NCBI GenBank assembly: GCA_001939145.1
Contig: LSRX01000807.1
Coordinates: 1 to 64,000 of the forward strand
Length of the DNA stretch: 64,000 bases
Reading direction: 5' to 3'
Origin: Symbiodinium microadriaticum
Lineage: Eukaryota > Sar > Dinophyceae > Suessiales > Symbiodiniaceae
This document shows positions 23,125-33,699 of the stretch, in pieces (position 1 is the stretch's first letter; every line of letters begins with the position of its first letter). The notes below the pieces were generated by a model, which made no database searches, had not been told where the DNA came from, and was given only the letters and a program-made list of their open reading frames with translations. The position numbers and the translations under genes are program-made.

Positions 23125-23223
23125 GGCAGTTCTCTAGATTAGGGTCCCTTGTAGGGTCCTTGTTATAACGGTGCCGTACAATACTAAGGAGCTAAACAGG
23201 GACCCTAGGTTAGAGAATTAGTC
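23125..23223. mobile_element. Small inverted-repeat element (MITE-like), 99 bp
   Basis: The ends form imperfect inverted repeats of about 23 bp (left AGTTCTCTAGATTAGGGTCCC, right GGGACCCTAGGTTAGAGAATT region). Both sides carry AAATG (23120-23124 and 23224-23228). The matching region after gene C (about 56985-57020) has no such insert. Presence/absence, terminal inverted repeats and a flanking duplication together suggest a non-autonomous DNA transposon or foldback element. Confidence 0.5.
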
Positions 23224-23228
23224 AAATG

Positions 23229-26154
23229 TATCTAGGGCAAGAACGTGACGGATATATTTCCCGAGCAGGCAGCAGGCGCGCTGGCATTGCAGTGCTGGCC
23301 GACTACCATTTCTGAGAGAGCCTGGCTTCGACCTTCAGATTCCCTTTTCCAATTCTTTGAGGAAGGGCTCAGCTCGAACTGGTTGTAGTAGATGTAGCCG
23401 TAGCCCTAGTCGCTATGCCCTGAACCCTCAACCATGAACCCTACCAGGATCCCCCACTTGCTTCATTAATGCTACTTACGCAACCCACTCGACGTCCATA
23501 AGCCCGCCTGACCAAGACTGGAGACGTTGTGCGACAGGCGAAAAAGGCAATCTGTCTTTGTGGAGTCGCAACCAGGTGCGATGATTCTTATACTTTCTCT
23601 ATTTTCCTTTGCTTGATTTTGCTTGTGAAACGCACAGTACTCTCAGGTTAACGGACCGCACACTCCTTCTCAGAACAGACTGGCCAGAGAGTAGGCGAGT
23701 GCAGTGTACGAGCACGTTGTGATCTCGAGCTTGAGGCTTGAAGTTCAGGCGCTCAGGACGGATGGTCCAAGGTCCCGATGAGATGTTTGGCAATGAGTCA
23801 TTCAATGAAGTGTGAAGGGGCCTGGGTGCCGCAGCCCAGACTCAGCAATGCCCTTCGAACATGCGCCTGATTTTGGCTTTTAGCCCGTTGTCTGCGAGTG
23901 GCTGTTGCGTATATGTTGTCGCGAATGCCATATGGCAGATTCCAAATTGAGGCGTCACAATGCCCGCGCCAGGAGTTGCCCCAGTCCTGATAGTTCGTTT
24001 CTATTTCAACCCTGAAGTGTGGCTGTAGTTGTTGAGAGCCTGCATGTGGCACCCACATGCCTACAATGATGGCCATGGTCTTGGCCATCCTTCCATGATG
24101 CCGTGGGCGCTGTCAACTTTGAAGCGCTCCGCTTGAGGAGGCCCTAGGTCTAGGTCTAGGTCTTTTGGGAGCCCGAACGCCTGCATATATGTCCCAAGCA
24201 ACCTTCGAAGTCACCACAAAAAGGCAAGGTTCTGTCAATGGTGTCTTTGTAGCACCCTACAGCCTGACCTTGAACCCGGAACCCAGAACCCTGCATCTAC
24301 AACCCCGAGGTACTACGGTACTCCACTGAAGCCTCGTATGTTAGTGTTAGCTGCCAATGTTATACATGTGTTTTGCCATCTTGTTCCGCATCTTGCTTAT
24401 GATTGTTCTTGAATCTCCATGCTGGGCACAAAACCCATTTATAGGGAAGGTTGTATATGAGGAGGTCGGAAGCTGAGCAAAGTGGTAGTTTTGTGTTTAC
24501 TTGTGTGAATCTTTAACAATCCTTGGTCCTATGGTGCAAGGTTCGAGCATAGTAGCTTGTCTATCATTTTAGAAGTGTCCGCGCATTGAGTAACGTGATT
24601 GCGGCCGACCGGTTTATGTGTGAAGATGTGGCCTGGCTAGGTGCAGCGATGGCAGCAGTGTGGATTAGTGTGATTAGTCCGTGTAGATGGGTGTAGCGGC
24701 AAGGGGATGGCAAGGGGAGTCACTTGTGTCTTTTTTTGTGTCACCGGTGTCTTTTTTTTTGTCGCTGGTGTCTCTTTTATTGTTCCGAAGCAAAAGTCTC
24801 GAACGATAGGCCCCTTGGTAGGACCTGACATAGGAGACCCTCGGCCCTCTCAGGTCGATGCCTCCAGATTGTAATCGGGGTTCAGACCCCTAGTACACGT
24901 AGCCGACAGGGGATTTTTGAAGAGCGTGGTCTTCGTTGGGGGCAGGGCTGCCTTTAGCGTTGCATCGAAAGTGCGAAGAACGCCGTCGCATGCCTGAGCC
25001 TTATATCACAGTAAACGGACCCCGAAACTCCAAAAGAAGTAAAATGTAGGCTCGTCGAAAGAAACCCGAAACCGTAAAAGGAGTAAGCCCTGGCCGAAGC
25101 CCTAAAACGAGTAAACCCAGACCGAAACCCTAATGAAAGAAGGCCCCAATCCTGGAAGTTTTTTCTTGCCAGCCGTGGACGGCTAGCAAGAAAGGTCTTT
25201 CGCTCGCGCCTGTTGCTTCGCAAGAACTAGCAAGACACAGGTGACACAGAAAAGAAAGACAGAAGCAACGGTGACACAGGAAGAAAGACAGAAGTGCTCG
25301 GGCACCCGGTGTAGAGGGTCCGGGCTGGTTGGTTCTTGATCTTGGGCGTGAATCTATCATGTGACTCCTTTGCGCTGGATCGGATGCGGCAGGAATAATC
25401 CGGGACATGATGTGCAAGATGTCCCTTCCGAGCTTTGCGACGCCCCATAACCCAAAGTACCAAGCTTTTGAGCCCCAAGACTTAGGCTCACTTCCGTTTG
25501 AGAACTGGTCGTCAAAATACTGGTCATAAGCATTTGGTGTTTTTCTTACATGGGCGCGTCGTTCGCCCTTTTACAGCTGCTGATCGCCAGTTGTGGGCTG
25601 AGTATGCTGTTTTGTGGGTGAGAGACTGTGGGCTTTGCGCCGAACCATGGCAACATGAAGCTGGTGCGTACCTGGGACACGGCTGGGTGAATGTGCAGGG
25701 CACGCCTTCACTGGTCAAGAGCATTTGGTGCCTTACCGTTCACGGCGAAGCTTGGTGTCTTAGCATGTTGAGGCGGCGTGATGGCTGCATCTGTCTTTGA
25801 ATCATTGAACGGTTGTGAGCTGTGGAGTGTCCTTGGGGTGGTGGTGGCCGATCTGATGCTGCGGAGGTTCTATGTGCGTCTGATGGTGGAAGGTGAACTT
25901 GCAACGGTCAGTTCGTGTAAAGACGCATGCAACGCCAGTTTCCAGCTGGTTCGTGAGGCTGGAGCGGTAGTTGAGGTTTCTTGTTTGCGTGGCAGTGGTG
26001 AGTGGGCCGCGAAAGTGAGGGCAGAGGTGTGTGCCTAGCATATGTCGGCATTGCCCACTGCTTGATGAGCTTCTTACTGTTTCGTTTTCGTGGAGGGGCC
26101 TGAAGGGCTGAGCCTCAGACGTTGCCAGGCGCTGCTAAACCCTCTCGATGCAAC

Positions 26155-26204
<50 letters not shown>

Positions 26205-28291
26205 AGACTTAGCCCTCCAAACCCATCATAAACCCCAAACGTGACCCCTAAAGCCCTAATCTTTCGCTCACGCCGATGTGGCAGGCTCTGGCATGGTCCA
26301 GCTTTGCCGGCAGCATCTTCTCTTGGGCCTGCAAGTGGCCGCTTCGGAAGAAGAACCATTAGCTTTCCCCTTCCACACGAAATGTTCAGGACCGGGTTGG
26401 GTGTGGCTATTGTTATACATGGTTCTTGTGATGGTTCTTGGTAACTGTTGCGACCATCACTGGGGTGTGCACCGGCTGCGCGGTTGGACAAAGTCACGGA
26501 GGTCTTGTGTTTAAGAGGCGATGCGCTTGGAATGGAACAATGCGAACCACGCTGTACACTACTTCTCGGGTTTTAGGGTGGCTTGTTTCACTGAGGCGGC
26601 GCCAAGTCTATGTTCTACCAACACTGCTGCAATTGTCAGCATTTCTACCATGACTATCACTCGCAAAACAATTTTCAGATCAACGTTTGTGTTTGATTTT
26701 GGGTCCAAGCTGTGTGACCCGGCGTCTGCATGAAAAGCCTGAAGATGTTCCTTGCTTTGGCCGAGCAGCCATCTACAACGTGCATCTACAAGCCTTGTGC
26801 TGGTGGCATGTAGTATGCATTTCGCTCCGAATGCTTGGTTTGACTCTTCAGGTCCTGTCTCACCTGATATTTATCTCAAAAGCAAAGCTTCAAACGGATT
26901 GCACTTCAGTCAGGCTGTAGAGAAACCAAGGTGTGTTGCACATTGATATAGAGAATGTTTACCCTAATGGAAAGCGTAAACATGAAAGTAGCCGATGCAC
27001 AGTGATCGTTTTGGTATTTGATGATTTCGGTCCAGAAAAATCGAAACCGCGGACCCTCCATGAGAAACCCTGCATCCTCTCGTCCTGGCCCGAAAGCTTA
27101 CACCCACGGGCTTGCAAATCCTTGCCATCAAAATCCAACCTTGCACTCTGAACGAGCCAACTTCGCCTTTGCATGAGGTGCTCGGCGTTTGCCTGCACTT
27201 GAGCTTGGCTGCCCGCGCTTCTTCCTGGGAGGCGACCACGCTCCAAACCCTGAAAACTTGGCCTGGCTGTGCTTGGTTGTGAGTGCTGAAACCCTCAACC
27301 CTAAACCCGACACCCTATGTGCCACAAGGGGACTCTTGCCGGACACTTGGGTCAGAGAGGGGCTCTTCAGATTTAGTCATTATGCGCTATTGGTTCGGGG
27401 CTTCGTTTTCGGCTGTCATTATCTGTCTAGTTAGATGATAGATCTTAGCAGCGACATATGCCTTTCTTCGAGCTGCTTGTTAACATTTGCGAATCTCTCA
27501 TTGTTCTGGTGGCTCAGTTAGCTGCAGCCATAGCTGGTATCATTGCTGCAGAAAGTTTCTGTAATGTGTAGCCGCCGGTTGGCCTTGCAGTTTCGTTTAT
27601 GAAGCAAGGCATGAAGGGGGGTTGTCAGAGCCCATGCTCATACTCTGCGTTCTCCAGTGTGAATTCGTGTCTTCCTCTGGGTCGTGTGAGCCTCAGAACG
27701 AGAATTTGCGAAGCTCCAGGCCATCACAGATCTTCTGACTGGTCGAAGTTGGATTGTTAGAGTGCCGAAATTTTCCTTGAAGGTATCCACGTGCACGGAG
27801 GCATGTGCTGGTCAGATCCAAGCTTTGAGGTTAAGATTTCATACCTATGCTTGGCTTTTCTGCCATGTTTCAGATGGGTTGAATCAGCTCCGAAGTGGAA
27901 ACTACTTGCCACAGTCGACGAAAACCTGAGTGACCTGAGAGACAAGGCTCACGGACTTGCTTTTGAGGGTGTCGGCGCTCAAACTGTTTTGACCTTGTTT
28001 TTTGTTGCATTGGGGGCGCGGTGGGCATCCTTGCATTTCGGATCCAGCATTGCAATCATGCACAATGACCCAAACCATCGAGCTCGGGACGGAACCTGCC
28101 ATGCCTGCTTGTGCGAGTGTGTGAGTCGAAACCATCGAGTGAAGACTGACTTGGCGAGCATTCAGAGATCCTCAAGAAGATACGCAGAGCATCAGGAGGG
28201 AATGGCATGAAGATAGGCCTCGTTGTAGCCTTCGTGCAGGTTATGCCCACCCTCATCAAAGTGCCTGTAAACCCGACGGGACCCACCACGA
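23229..28291. other. Long stretch of gene A unit with little supported coding
   Basis: Sequence related to 39.5-43.9 kb in the next unit. It holds T-rich triplets of GTGTC-T(7-9) near 24716-24780, pseudo-repeats of CCCGAAACCCTAA type near 25010-25145, a GA microsatellite at 26157-26204, and a conserved but unconvincing ORF at 25778-26038 paired with 41379-41690. A peptide beginning MKIGLVVAFVQVMPTLIKVP at about 28207-28310, also present in unit 3 (about 43882-43982), could be a membrane segment. I could not confirm other exons. Confidence 0.45.
26157..26204. repeat. GA microsatellite
   Basis: Uninterrupted (GA)n with one GC interruption; the orthologous place in the next unit (41753-41779) has a shorter tract. 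Confidence 0.9.
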
Positions 28292-28380
28292 AAGTTCTCT
28301 CGGGAGGATGAGCCGCAGCAGGGCCGACCAAAGCCCGACAGCGACAGCGAGACCTGGGGCGACCCTTGGCATCGCAGGGC
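28292..28380 (+). CDS. Unit 2 island: acidic REDEP segment
   Basis: Reads SREDEPQQGRPKPDSDSETW; counterpart at 1293-1382 and 43962-44050. The motif D-E-P-x-Q-G-R-x-K-x-D-S is kept, but several changes are non-synonymous, so coding is only moderately supported. It may be a cytosolic linker. Confidence 0.35.
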
Positions 28381-28799
28381 ATCCTCTGCAGGCTCTCGAA
28401 GGGGTTTGACTGGATGTCGATCCGGTTCGGCGAGGTTCTATGGATGGGTTTAGTTGAAGACTCGACCTCCCCCCCGACCCCCGAAAGTGTCGCAGCCTGC
28501 AGCTGTTGCTGACATGTTTCCTTCCTCCCCAGAGCCTTCAAGTTGCCGGCATCGAGCGAAGAGCAGAAGTCGTTTTGCATGTCTGGACCACCCCCACAGC
28601 CCTGCAGACCTGCCGCCCTAGAGCCCCGCTTCAAAGAGATGATCCCCAAAGCCCCTTGGGACTGGGAGCGACGGAGCGCATGGCTCGAGCACCATCTCAC
28701 AGCACATCTGCCGCCGCCGTAACCCCTGGCCTATCAGCAATCATACAGGCAGCAGGGGCCGCTGAGCGTTCGCGCATAAGGTAGAAAGGACGACATGCA

Positions 28800-28899
28800 A
28801 CGGAGCGCTGGACCAGCTTCAAGTCAGCTGAGGACTTCTTCAGTGACCTGAACGATCTCCTGCGGAAGCTCAGTCGCTCTAGAGAAGTGGTGCCTATGT
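28800..28899 (+). CDS. Unit 2 island: AEDFFSDL helix
   Basis: Reads ATERWTSFKSAEDFFSDLND then LLRKLSRSRE and reaches TAG at 28897. Copies are at 1853-1950 and 44456-44557. The helix-like pattern and conservation across diverged units suggest a translated segment. The in-frame TAG may be intronic. Confidence 0.45.
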
Positions 28900-28947
28900 A
28901 GGGGTCTGCAAAGAGGGGCCCAAGTGGGGGACATAATTAGTCGACAT

Positions 28948-28980
28948 AGTCTTTCAGTCGGATAGGAAGACTGAAAGACT
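28948..28980. repeat. Perfect 12-bp inverted repeat (hairpin)
   Basis: AGTCTTTCAGTC at 28948-28959 pairs with GACTGAAAGACT at 28969-28980 across a 9-base loop. The identical structure is at 44604-44636. It lies about 50 bp after the AEDFFSDL island. It could be a transcript hairpin or an element end. Confidence 0.75.
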
Positions 28981-29392
28981 CCCCGTCTTGTTCTTTTATC
29001 GGTGCTTCAATTTATGATGTAAGTGAATAAGTGGTTCCTGCTTAGTATTCCAGCGAACTTGGCTGAGAAGTGCGAGGGGGTTAGCAAGGCAAACTATATG
29101 CGGCTTGCAGGTGCCGCCGGTGAGATTGCCGCCATGCGTTCCCGAGTCGGCTTGGGGCTTGCATGGTTTGCAAGGCTCTATTGGGGTGCAGGGGTATGGC
29201 TCGGGATTTAGGGCTTGACGTTAAGGTAACAGGCTTAAGGGTTAGAGTTCCGGATGCTAAGTCGGTTCAGGCCTCGAGACCGGCGCGCAGGTATCCAGCA
29301 CCGGATGCCTGATGTCGCATACCTTGACTCATATGTTAAGATATGTTCCATCATGAAGCGGCATTGAGCTGTCTGGGTACTGCATGCCACAG

Positions 29393-29469
29393 GACGCTGG
29401 ATCTGGTCTGGTTCTTGGTGGCTGCCATGATCGCCCTGGCTCTCGAACCCTGGCCGCACTCAGGGAGCC
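29393..29469 (+). CDS. Unit 2 island: hydrophobic exon TLDLVWFLVAAM
   Basis: Follows GCCACAG|G. Encodes TLDLVWFLVAAMIALALEPW. Compared with the copy at 2399-2478, eight changes are synonymous and four conservative (L/F, A/M, V/A, I/L). The third copy is at 45049-45125. Likely a transmembrane helix. Confidence 0.65.
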
Positions 29470-29561
29470 CTCAAGTCCACCCTTCAGCTTCAAAGTGTCA
29501 AGTCAAATTCGGGCCTCGAAACCCGCAGCTGTCCAACCCAAAGCCTCCGAAGGGGCCTTGC

Positions 29562-29633
29562 CAGGCATGCTGGCAACCTGCGGAGATTGTTGGTGACACC
29601 TCGGAGGTCGGTTGCTCGGCACAGGTTGGAAGC
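29562..29633 (+). CDS. Unit 2 island: QACWQPAEIVGDTSEVG
   Basis: Same frame as copy 0 (2532-2603, QACWQPSQVVGDTSQVG) and unit 3 (45218-45289), with synonymous GTG/GTT, GGC/GGT, TCC/TCG and GTT/GTC changes. It may be the loop continuing the preceding hydrophobic exon. Confidence 0.55.
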
Positions 29634-29973
29634 TAGTTCTCATTGTCAGTATGTCACGCACAAAGGGCTCGCAGCTTCGAGTGAAATGTTTCTAGTCACG
29701 GAAAGGCCGGCGATCTTGGCTGAAGGTTTCTCACATCACTCAATGACCAATCTTGTCTGTGCGGTCGCAGTGTTTAGGGGGTTGAGCGACCACAGCCTGT
29801 CATCAGCAGAAGAGCAGGTTGGCAGCAGGGGCTCGGGAAGGCACTCCGGAAGGCTAATCGGCTAATCAAACCGGTATGCCTGTCACGTGAAGTGAGCTTG
29901 GATGACATCGCAGAGACCTCGTTGGTAAGGATCTGATGGCGTCAAGTGGACGCCACCGCCATGGTATGCCTTG

Positions 29974-30073
29974 ACCACAATCTTCGCATCGCTCTCCAGC
30001 CACGCAGCTGGCATCCTCGGCTTCGTGGGCTTCCAGAAGATTGTGGTGGCCAGGCCATTGGGAAGTTTGTTTA
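29974..30073 (+). CDS. Unit 2 island: FASLSSHAAGILGFVGFQKI
   Basis: Hydrophobic segment conserved at 3182-3280 and 45641-45740. All observed changes in this frame are synonymous (ACG/ACA, TCG/TCA, ATC/ATT). The antisense frame is also open and its third positions coincide, so the strand is assigned mainly from the neighbours. Confidence 0.45.
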
Positions 30074-30244
30074 TTGTTGGAAGCGGGGCAGAGACAATGG
30101 CCCGAATAACTCACAATACTCTTCCCTAGAGTTCCCTCATATTTTCATCGCGATATGATTATCAAAAGCTTCACATAGCCCCAGCAACATTGCAGTTCTC
30201 CAGGCCTTTATTCTATATTGCATAACAGGCCCGTCTTTGTGGCT

Positions 30245-30372
30245 CCTTGCCAGGATCGTGTCCACAAGCCAGCCGAGGGCCAACTGGTCGGCGCCGAATT
30301 TCCTCCTCCTCACCAGCATCGCCATTTCCATCACGGCGATTTTTTCTAGCCTCGTGCGCCTGGTCTTCGTCG
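30245..30372 (+). CDS. Unit 2 island: membrane helix NFLLLTSIAISITAIFSSL
   Basis: Reads LARIVSTSQPRANWSAP and then the helix. Against copy 0 (3451-3570) six of seven changes are synonymous; unit 3 (45912-46039) is identical. A strong transmembrane candidate. The antisense frame is also open, so strand again leans on the adjacent exon. Confidence 0.55.
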
Positions 30373-30504
30373 AAAAATTCGCTTTCGTTTTTTTCTCCTG
30401 GAAAACAACTTCATTCATGAAGTTGTGGAAACCTGGATGCTCCTTTCACGAACTGCGATCATTTCATCCCATCTTTGCAACATTATCCCCCTCAACCCAC
30501 CCAG

Positions 30505-30611
30505 GTTTATGGGAGTGGACTACTTGCGCCGCCTTGCCATCGACAGTGCGTGGAGCCGAGGATACCGGCTGGTTGTTATGCGTGGCCGGCTGGAGCGTAC
30601 AGGCCGGGGAG
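30505..30611 (+). CDS. Unit 2 island: MGVDYLRRLAIDSAWSRGYR
   Basis: Starts at CCCAG|GTTTATGGG. The differences from copy 0 (3739-3848) in the first half are all synonymous on the + strand but replace residues on the - strand, so this island fixes the coding direction. It continues LVVMRGRLERTGRGGFG, a basic segment expected on the cytosolic side. Copy 0 has lost one base. Unit 3 copy: 46172-46278. Confidence 0.65.
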
Positions 30612-31458
30612 GTTTTGGGTATAGCAGTATAGCAGCACAAGGTTCGACAGGTGTCGCCTGACTGCGAAGAGACTAGCTCAATAGCTGCAAGAAGTTCGTG
30701 CAAATGACTGGTGCCTTCTGCGTTTGGATTGAATCCTCGGGTCATAGGGGTCTGTTCGATACTGCTTGGGCTTATCGCGAGCTTTTCGTATTAGTAGCGT
30801 GCGACACACGAGGCGGGGGAATTATGGATATGTGATGTTTGTGGTTTGCGTCAACACAGTCTACGTATGATGGTGTTAGTTAGCCGTATTGCATAGAAGC
30901 CCGGCAATTTCGACCTGCGGACATGATTCATCGTCGCACATGTTACTATCGTTGCCTGAATACGGCTACACTGACTACAGGTTCTAGTACTGCTTCAACC
31001 CCCGCATCGACAGCATCATCTAGTTCTTACTGTGTTGCAGTTCAGCTGTATATGCATTTCTTGTATCATCCTTTTGTTTTGCCCAACTCTTGTTGTGCAT
31101 TTCGGTTTGCATTGTCAATACCATCAGCCAGAGATGCCCCAACATGAGACTGAGTTGGTACACTGTCTCGGGGCCATAGACCCTGGCCCAGCTCCTCCGC
31201 CTGCACTGCCCACTAGCAAACCTGCATGTCAGACTTCTGAGCTCGAGACGTCTTCTCCGTTCCGCGCGAACAGTGCATTGAGCTCGAACATGCTAGGGTA
31301 TGCGAGGCGTGCTGGATGCAGGTCTTTATGCGAAGCCCAAGGACCAAGCGTTTCCTGTAGCAAGAAAACAGCAGACCTTCGCATGTGGCTTGGCTAAGTT
31401 CCTGTTAGATGCACGGAGCTGAGAGACAGGGATGTCCTGAAGCGACTTTCCGTAGCAG

Positions 31459-31532
31459 GACTCGGGATGGCGTTGATCATGTTGACCTTGGTGCTGATCG
31501 TACTGCCGCTGGCCATGGCTACAGGGCTAAAG
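31459..31532 (+). CDS. Unit 2 island: membrane helix MALIMLTLVLIVLPLAMA
   Basis: Bounded by GCAG|GACTCGGG and CTAAAG|GTTTGA. Copies at 4674-4750 and 47123-47196. Alternating hydrophobic residues with a proline fit a transmembrane helix or signal anchor. Confidence 0.6.
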
Positions 31533-31687
31533 GTTTGAAAATGAGGTGGCTGGTCTGCGGACAAGATCAGGATTGTAGCTCGACGTAGGTCACGTGATGC
31601 GAGGGTCAGAGTTGAAACGGGCTGGTGTCATCTCTGCCGAAGTTGCCTTGCGTCCATATTCCAGGCATCTGCAAGACTGAAACAGAG

Positions 31688-31769
31688 GCAGCTGGCCTGG
31701 TTCGTGAACTGAGGTACATGCTCGTCATCTACATGGAGACACAGAACTCGAAGAAACAGGACCTGCGTG
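31688..31769 (+). CDS. Unit 2 island: ELRYMLVIYMETQNSKKQD
   Basis: Bounded by ACAGAG|GCAGCTGG and CTGCGTG|GTTGGG. Copy 0 (5102-5165) has RELRYMLVIYTERQNSKKQD with silent CTT/CTC and AAT/AAC changes; unit 3 is at 47352-47433. Confidence 0.6.
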
Positions 31770-32169
31770 GTTGGGGTTCATCAAGAAGCTCATTGAAAGC
31801 TCCTTTCGAATAAAGAAGGAGCATCACTCAAGCATGGGCATAGGGGGGGTCCTAAATAGGATTCAGGGTATATGCCGTAATTTTGGGGTACTAGCTCCCT
31901 GACCAATGACTCGGGGCTTCGGATGGCTGAGCATGCAAGGGGACAAGCTTAGAATCCAACCCGAATTTTCCGCAGTTTGCATGCCGTGCGGCTCTTGTGC
32001 CACCTCGTGAGCCACGCCCGGCTCCATCCCAAAAACCCTTGCAAACGCATGAACTTTACTTCACTAAGGTCAAACCTGCAACCGTAACCGTAGGTCTACA
32101 AGGCTAAACCCCTTACAAGGTGTCAGACTGAAAGTGTCCTCAAGCCTTTCCAGGAGGACTCTTCAGAAT

Positions 32170-32366
32170 CCGCTGCCAGCACCTCACGTGACATGCAAAT
32201 CTTCTTGGACAAGGCAGGAGTTGTGTTGGCCATGCAATCCCAAGAGCACATCATTCGCCATGCAGCCGCGTTTTCAGCTGAACCAAGTTGCCCCATTAAG
32301 ACGTGGTGCGGACGGCAATGGAAGCGAATTTATCTCTCGGCCGTCAGATTCTGCAAGTATAAGTAG
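32170..32366 (+). CDS. Unit 2 island: SRDMQIFLDKAGVVLAMQSQ
   Basis: The frame is open for about 60 codons and ends TAG at 32364-32366. Copy 0 (5332-5424) shares SRDMKIFLDKA with silent TCG/TCA, ATA/ATC and GCC/GCA changes, then diverges. Unit 3: 47834-48030. The conserved part is short; the downstream half may be intron. Confidence 0.5.
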
Positions 32367-32439
32367 AAGATGAACCCACTGTGTTGACAGTGCGACAAGT
32401 TCCATGCGAAAGCCTGCGCAAACCGGGCAGCAACAAACT

Positions 32440-32540
32440 TGGACAAGCCTCCATGTGGAGGCCTACAGCTGTGCCACAGTTCTCCTTTACTTCTTCAACC
32501 TGCGCAGCCTGTGTGAATCACCAAAGGCGGCGTTAGGGGT
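32440..32540 (+). CDS. Unit 2 island: membrane helix SCATVLLYFFNLRSLCESPK
   Basis: Copy 0 (5549-5650) has the same residues with synonymous GTC/GTT, CTT/CTC, CTT/CTG and GCT/GCC changes. Unit 3: 48104-48204. The helix followed by a positively charged turn resembles the end of a membrane segment entering the cytosol. Confidence 0.6.
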
Positions 32541-32740
32541 GCACAGCGTTCGATTTAGGGTCCGGGGCACAGGGTGCTGGATGTAGGCATGCAGGGGGTG
32601 CATTTAGATTAATACTTAGAGTTTGAGCTTTCGAAGAGGAGGCCCAGATCACCATCCCGTAGCACTCGCACCACCGCGGTGCTTTTGCGTGTTCCCTGCA
32701 GCGCGACCTGGTCAGCTAAGCGCGAAAAACACCGCTCAAG

Positions 32741-32820
32741 CTGGCGAAGGTGCAGTTCCACCGCATCATCGCAGGTGCAGGGGAGGATCTCGGAGAAATC
32801 AGCATCGAGGAGCGTTCAGT
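32741..32820 (+). CDS. Unit 2 island: AKVQFHRIIAGAGEDLGEIS
   Basis: Starts after CTCAAG|CTGG. Copy 0 (6021-6115) reads PEVQFHQTVASAGEDLEQIN. Unit 3: 48405-48484. Soluble acidic segment; not recognised. Confidence 0.5.
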
Positions 32821-33070
32821 GCTTCGGGCTGATGAGCTCTGTCGGACGTTGCCAGTACAGCATAGCGACGAACCCCAAAGGTCGGTGTAGGCGGCTTGAA
32901 AAGAGCCATGAGTTGCAATGCCAGGAGTCGGAAATCACGTTACCAACATGGAGAACGTACATGGTCTTAATGACAGTACCCCTGAATCCTTCGAAAAACC
33001 CTGTACCTCGATTTCCCTCACATCCCAGTTCGTAGTGCGCAGCCAGAAGTTCAAGCAACCTCCACGGAAG

Positions 33071-33175
33071 GACTACTTCAAAAAGTTCTGCGATGGCCGT
33101 GATGAAACGTGGTGGCTTTGTTTATTCAAAGTTGGGCCCGGGCTAGTCATGATCCTGACAGCAGTTAGTAAGAAG
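33071..33175 (+). CDS. Unit 2 island: DYFKKFCDGRDETWWLCLF
   Basis: Starts at GGAAG|GACTACTTC; copy 0 starts at the same AAG|GACTAC (6306). After W-W it becomes hydrophobic (VGPGLVMILTAV). In copy 0 the hydrophobic half is in a shifted frame. Unit 3 (48735-48839) has several differences in an otherwise identical block. Confidence 0.5.
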
Positions 33176-33340
33176 AAGAAGAAAGAATGCACTAGAAGCT
33201 GAAGCAGATCATCATATCGCCAGCTGCAGCTCCAAACTGTGGCTCCCAACTGGCACCATGGAAGTAATCTCCGAAGACATAAGTCTTGGCAGACTCACTG
33301 GTAATTAAGTCTGAGACCGAGACCTGTGCTGTGCTTGAGC

Positions 33341-33421
33341 ACCTTCAGGTCCAGCATCCGGAGTGGTCTGGCCGGTGTTGCAAACCGCTTGGCCGGGGAG
33401 GACCGTCTAAACTCGAACGAC
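33341..33421 (+). CDS. Unit 2 island: FRSSIRSGLAGVANRLAGED
   Basis: Copy 0 (6475-6556) has FRSNFRSCMACLAHGLAGED. Unit 3: 48980-49060. Amphipathic helix pattern ending L-A-G-E-D; unrecognised. Confidence 0.45.
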
Positions 33422-33438
33422 GTAGCACAAGTGCATAC

Positions 33439-33455
33439 GCACACACACACACACA
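33439..33455. repeat. CA microsatellite
   Basis: Short (CA)n, identical in the unit 3 copy at 49078-49094. Confidence 0.8.
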
Positions 33456-33500
33456 TGTGCAGCACATGCTCGCTTGCGGTATCATGAAGAGCTGTGCTCG

Positions 33501-33575
33501 CCCATCGGTCCATCCATCCATGTATCCACCCACCAATCCATCCACCCGTCCGTCCCTCGGTCCGTCAATCCATCA
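33501..33575. repeat. Degenerate CCAT/CCGT tetranucleotide tract
   Basis: Repeated CCATC, CCACC and CCGTC words over about 75 bp; copied at 49140-49214. Confidence 0.7.
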
Positions 33576-33699
33576 CTTCATGCATTAATCCGTTTGTGCA
33601 CGCAAGATTACATGTCTGCATGGTTCTTGTTGACGAGCACCAGAGTGCATGAAACATGAGACCCGACATGAATCTGTAAGATTGGCTTCTTGGCCGCAG

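Noticed and set aside
25778..26038. Conserved 86-codon ORF (SVFESLNGCELWSVL), also at 41379-41690
   Set aside because: Most differences between the two copies change the residue in every frame I tried, so conservation looks like shared duplication and not protein selection.
31032..31397. 121-codon ORF identical in units 2 and 3
   Set aside because: It lies inside the near-identical duplicated block, so identity carries no information about coding, and copy 0 has no counterpart.
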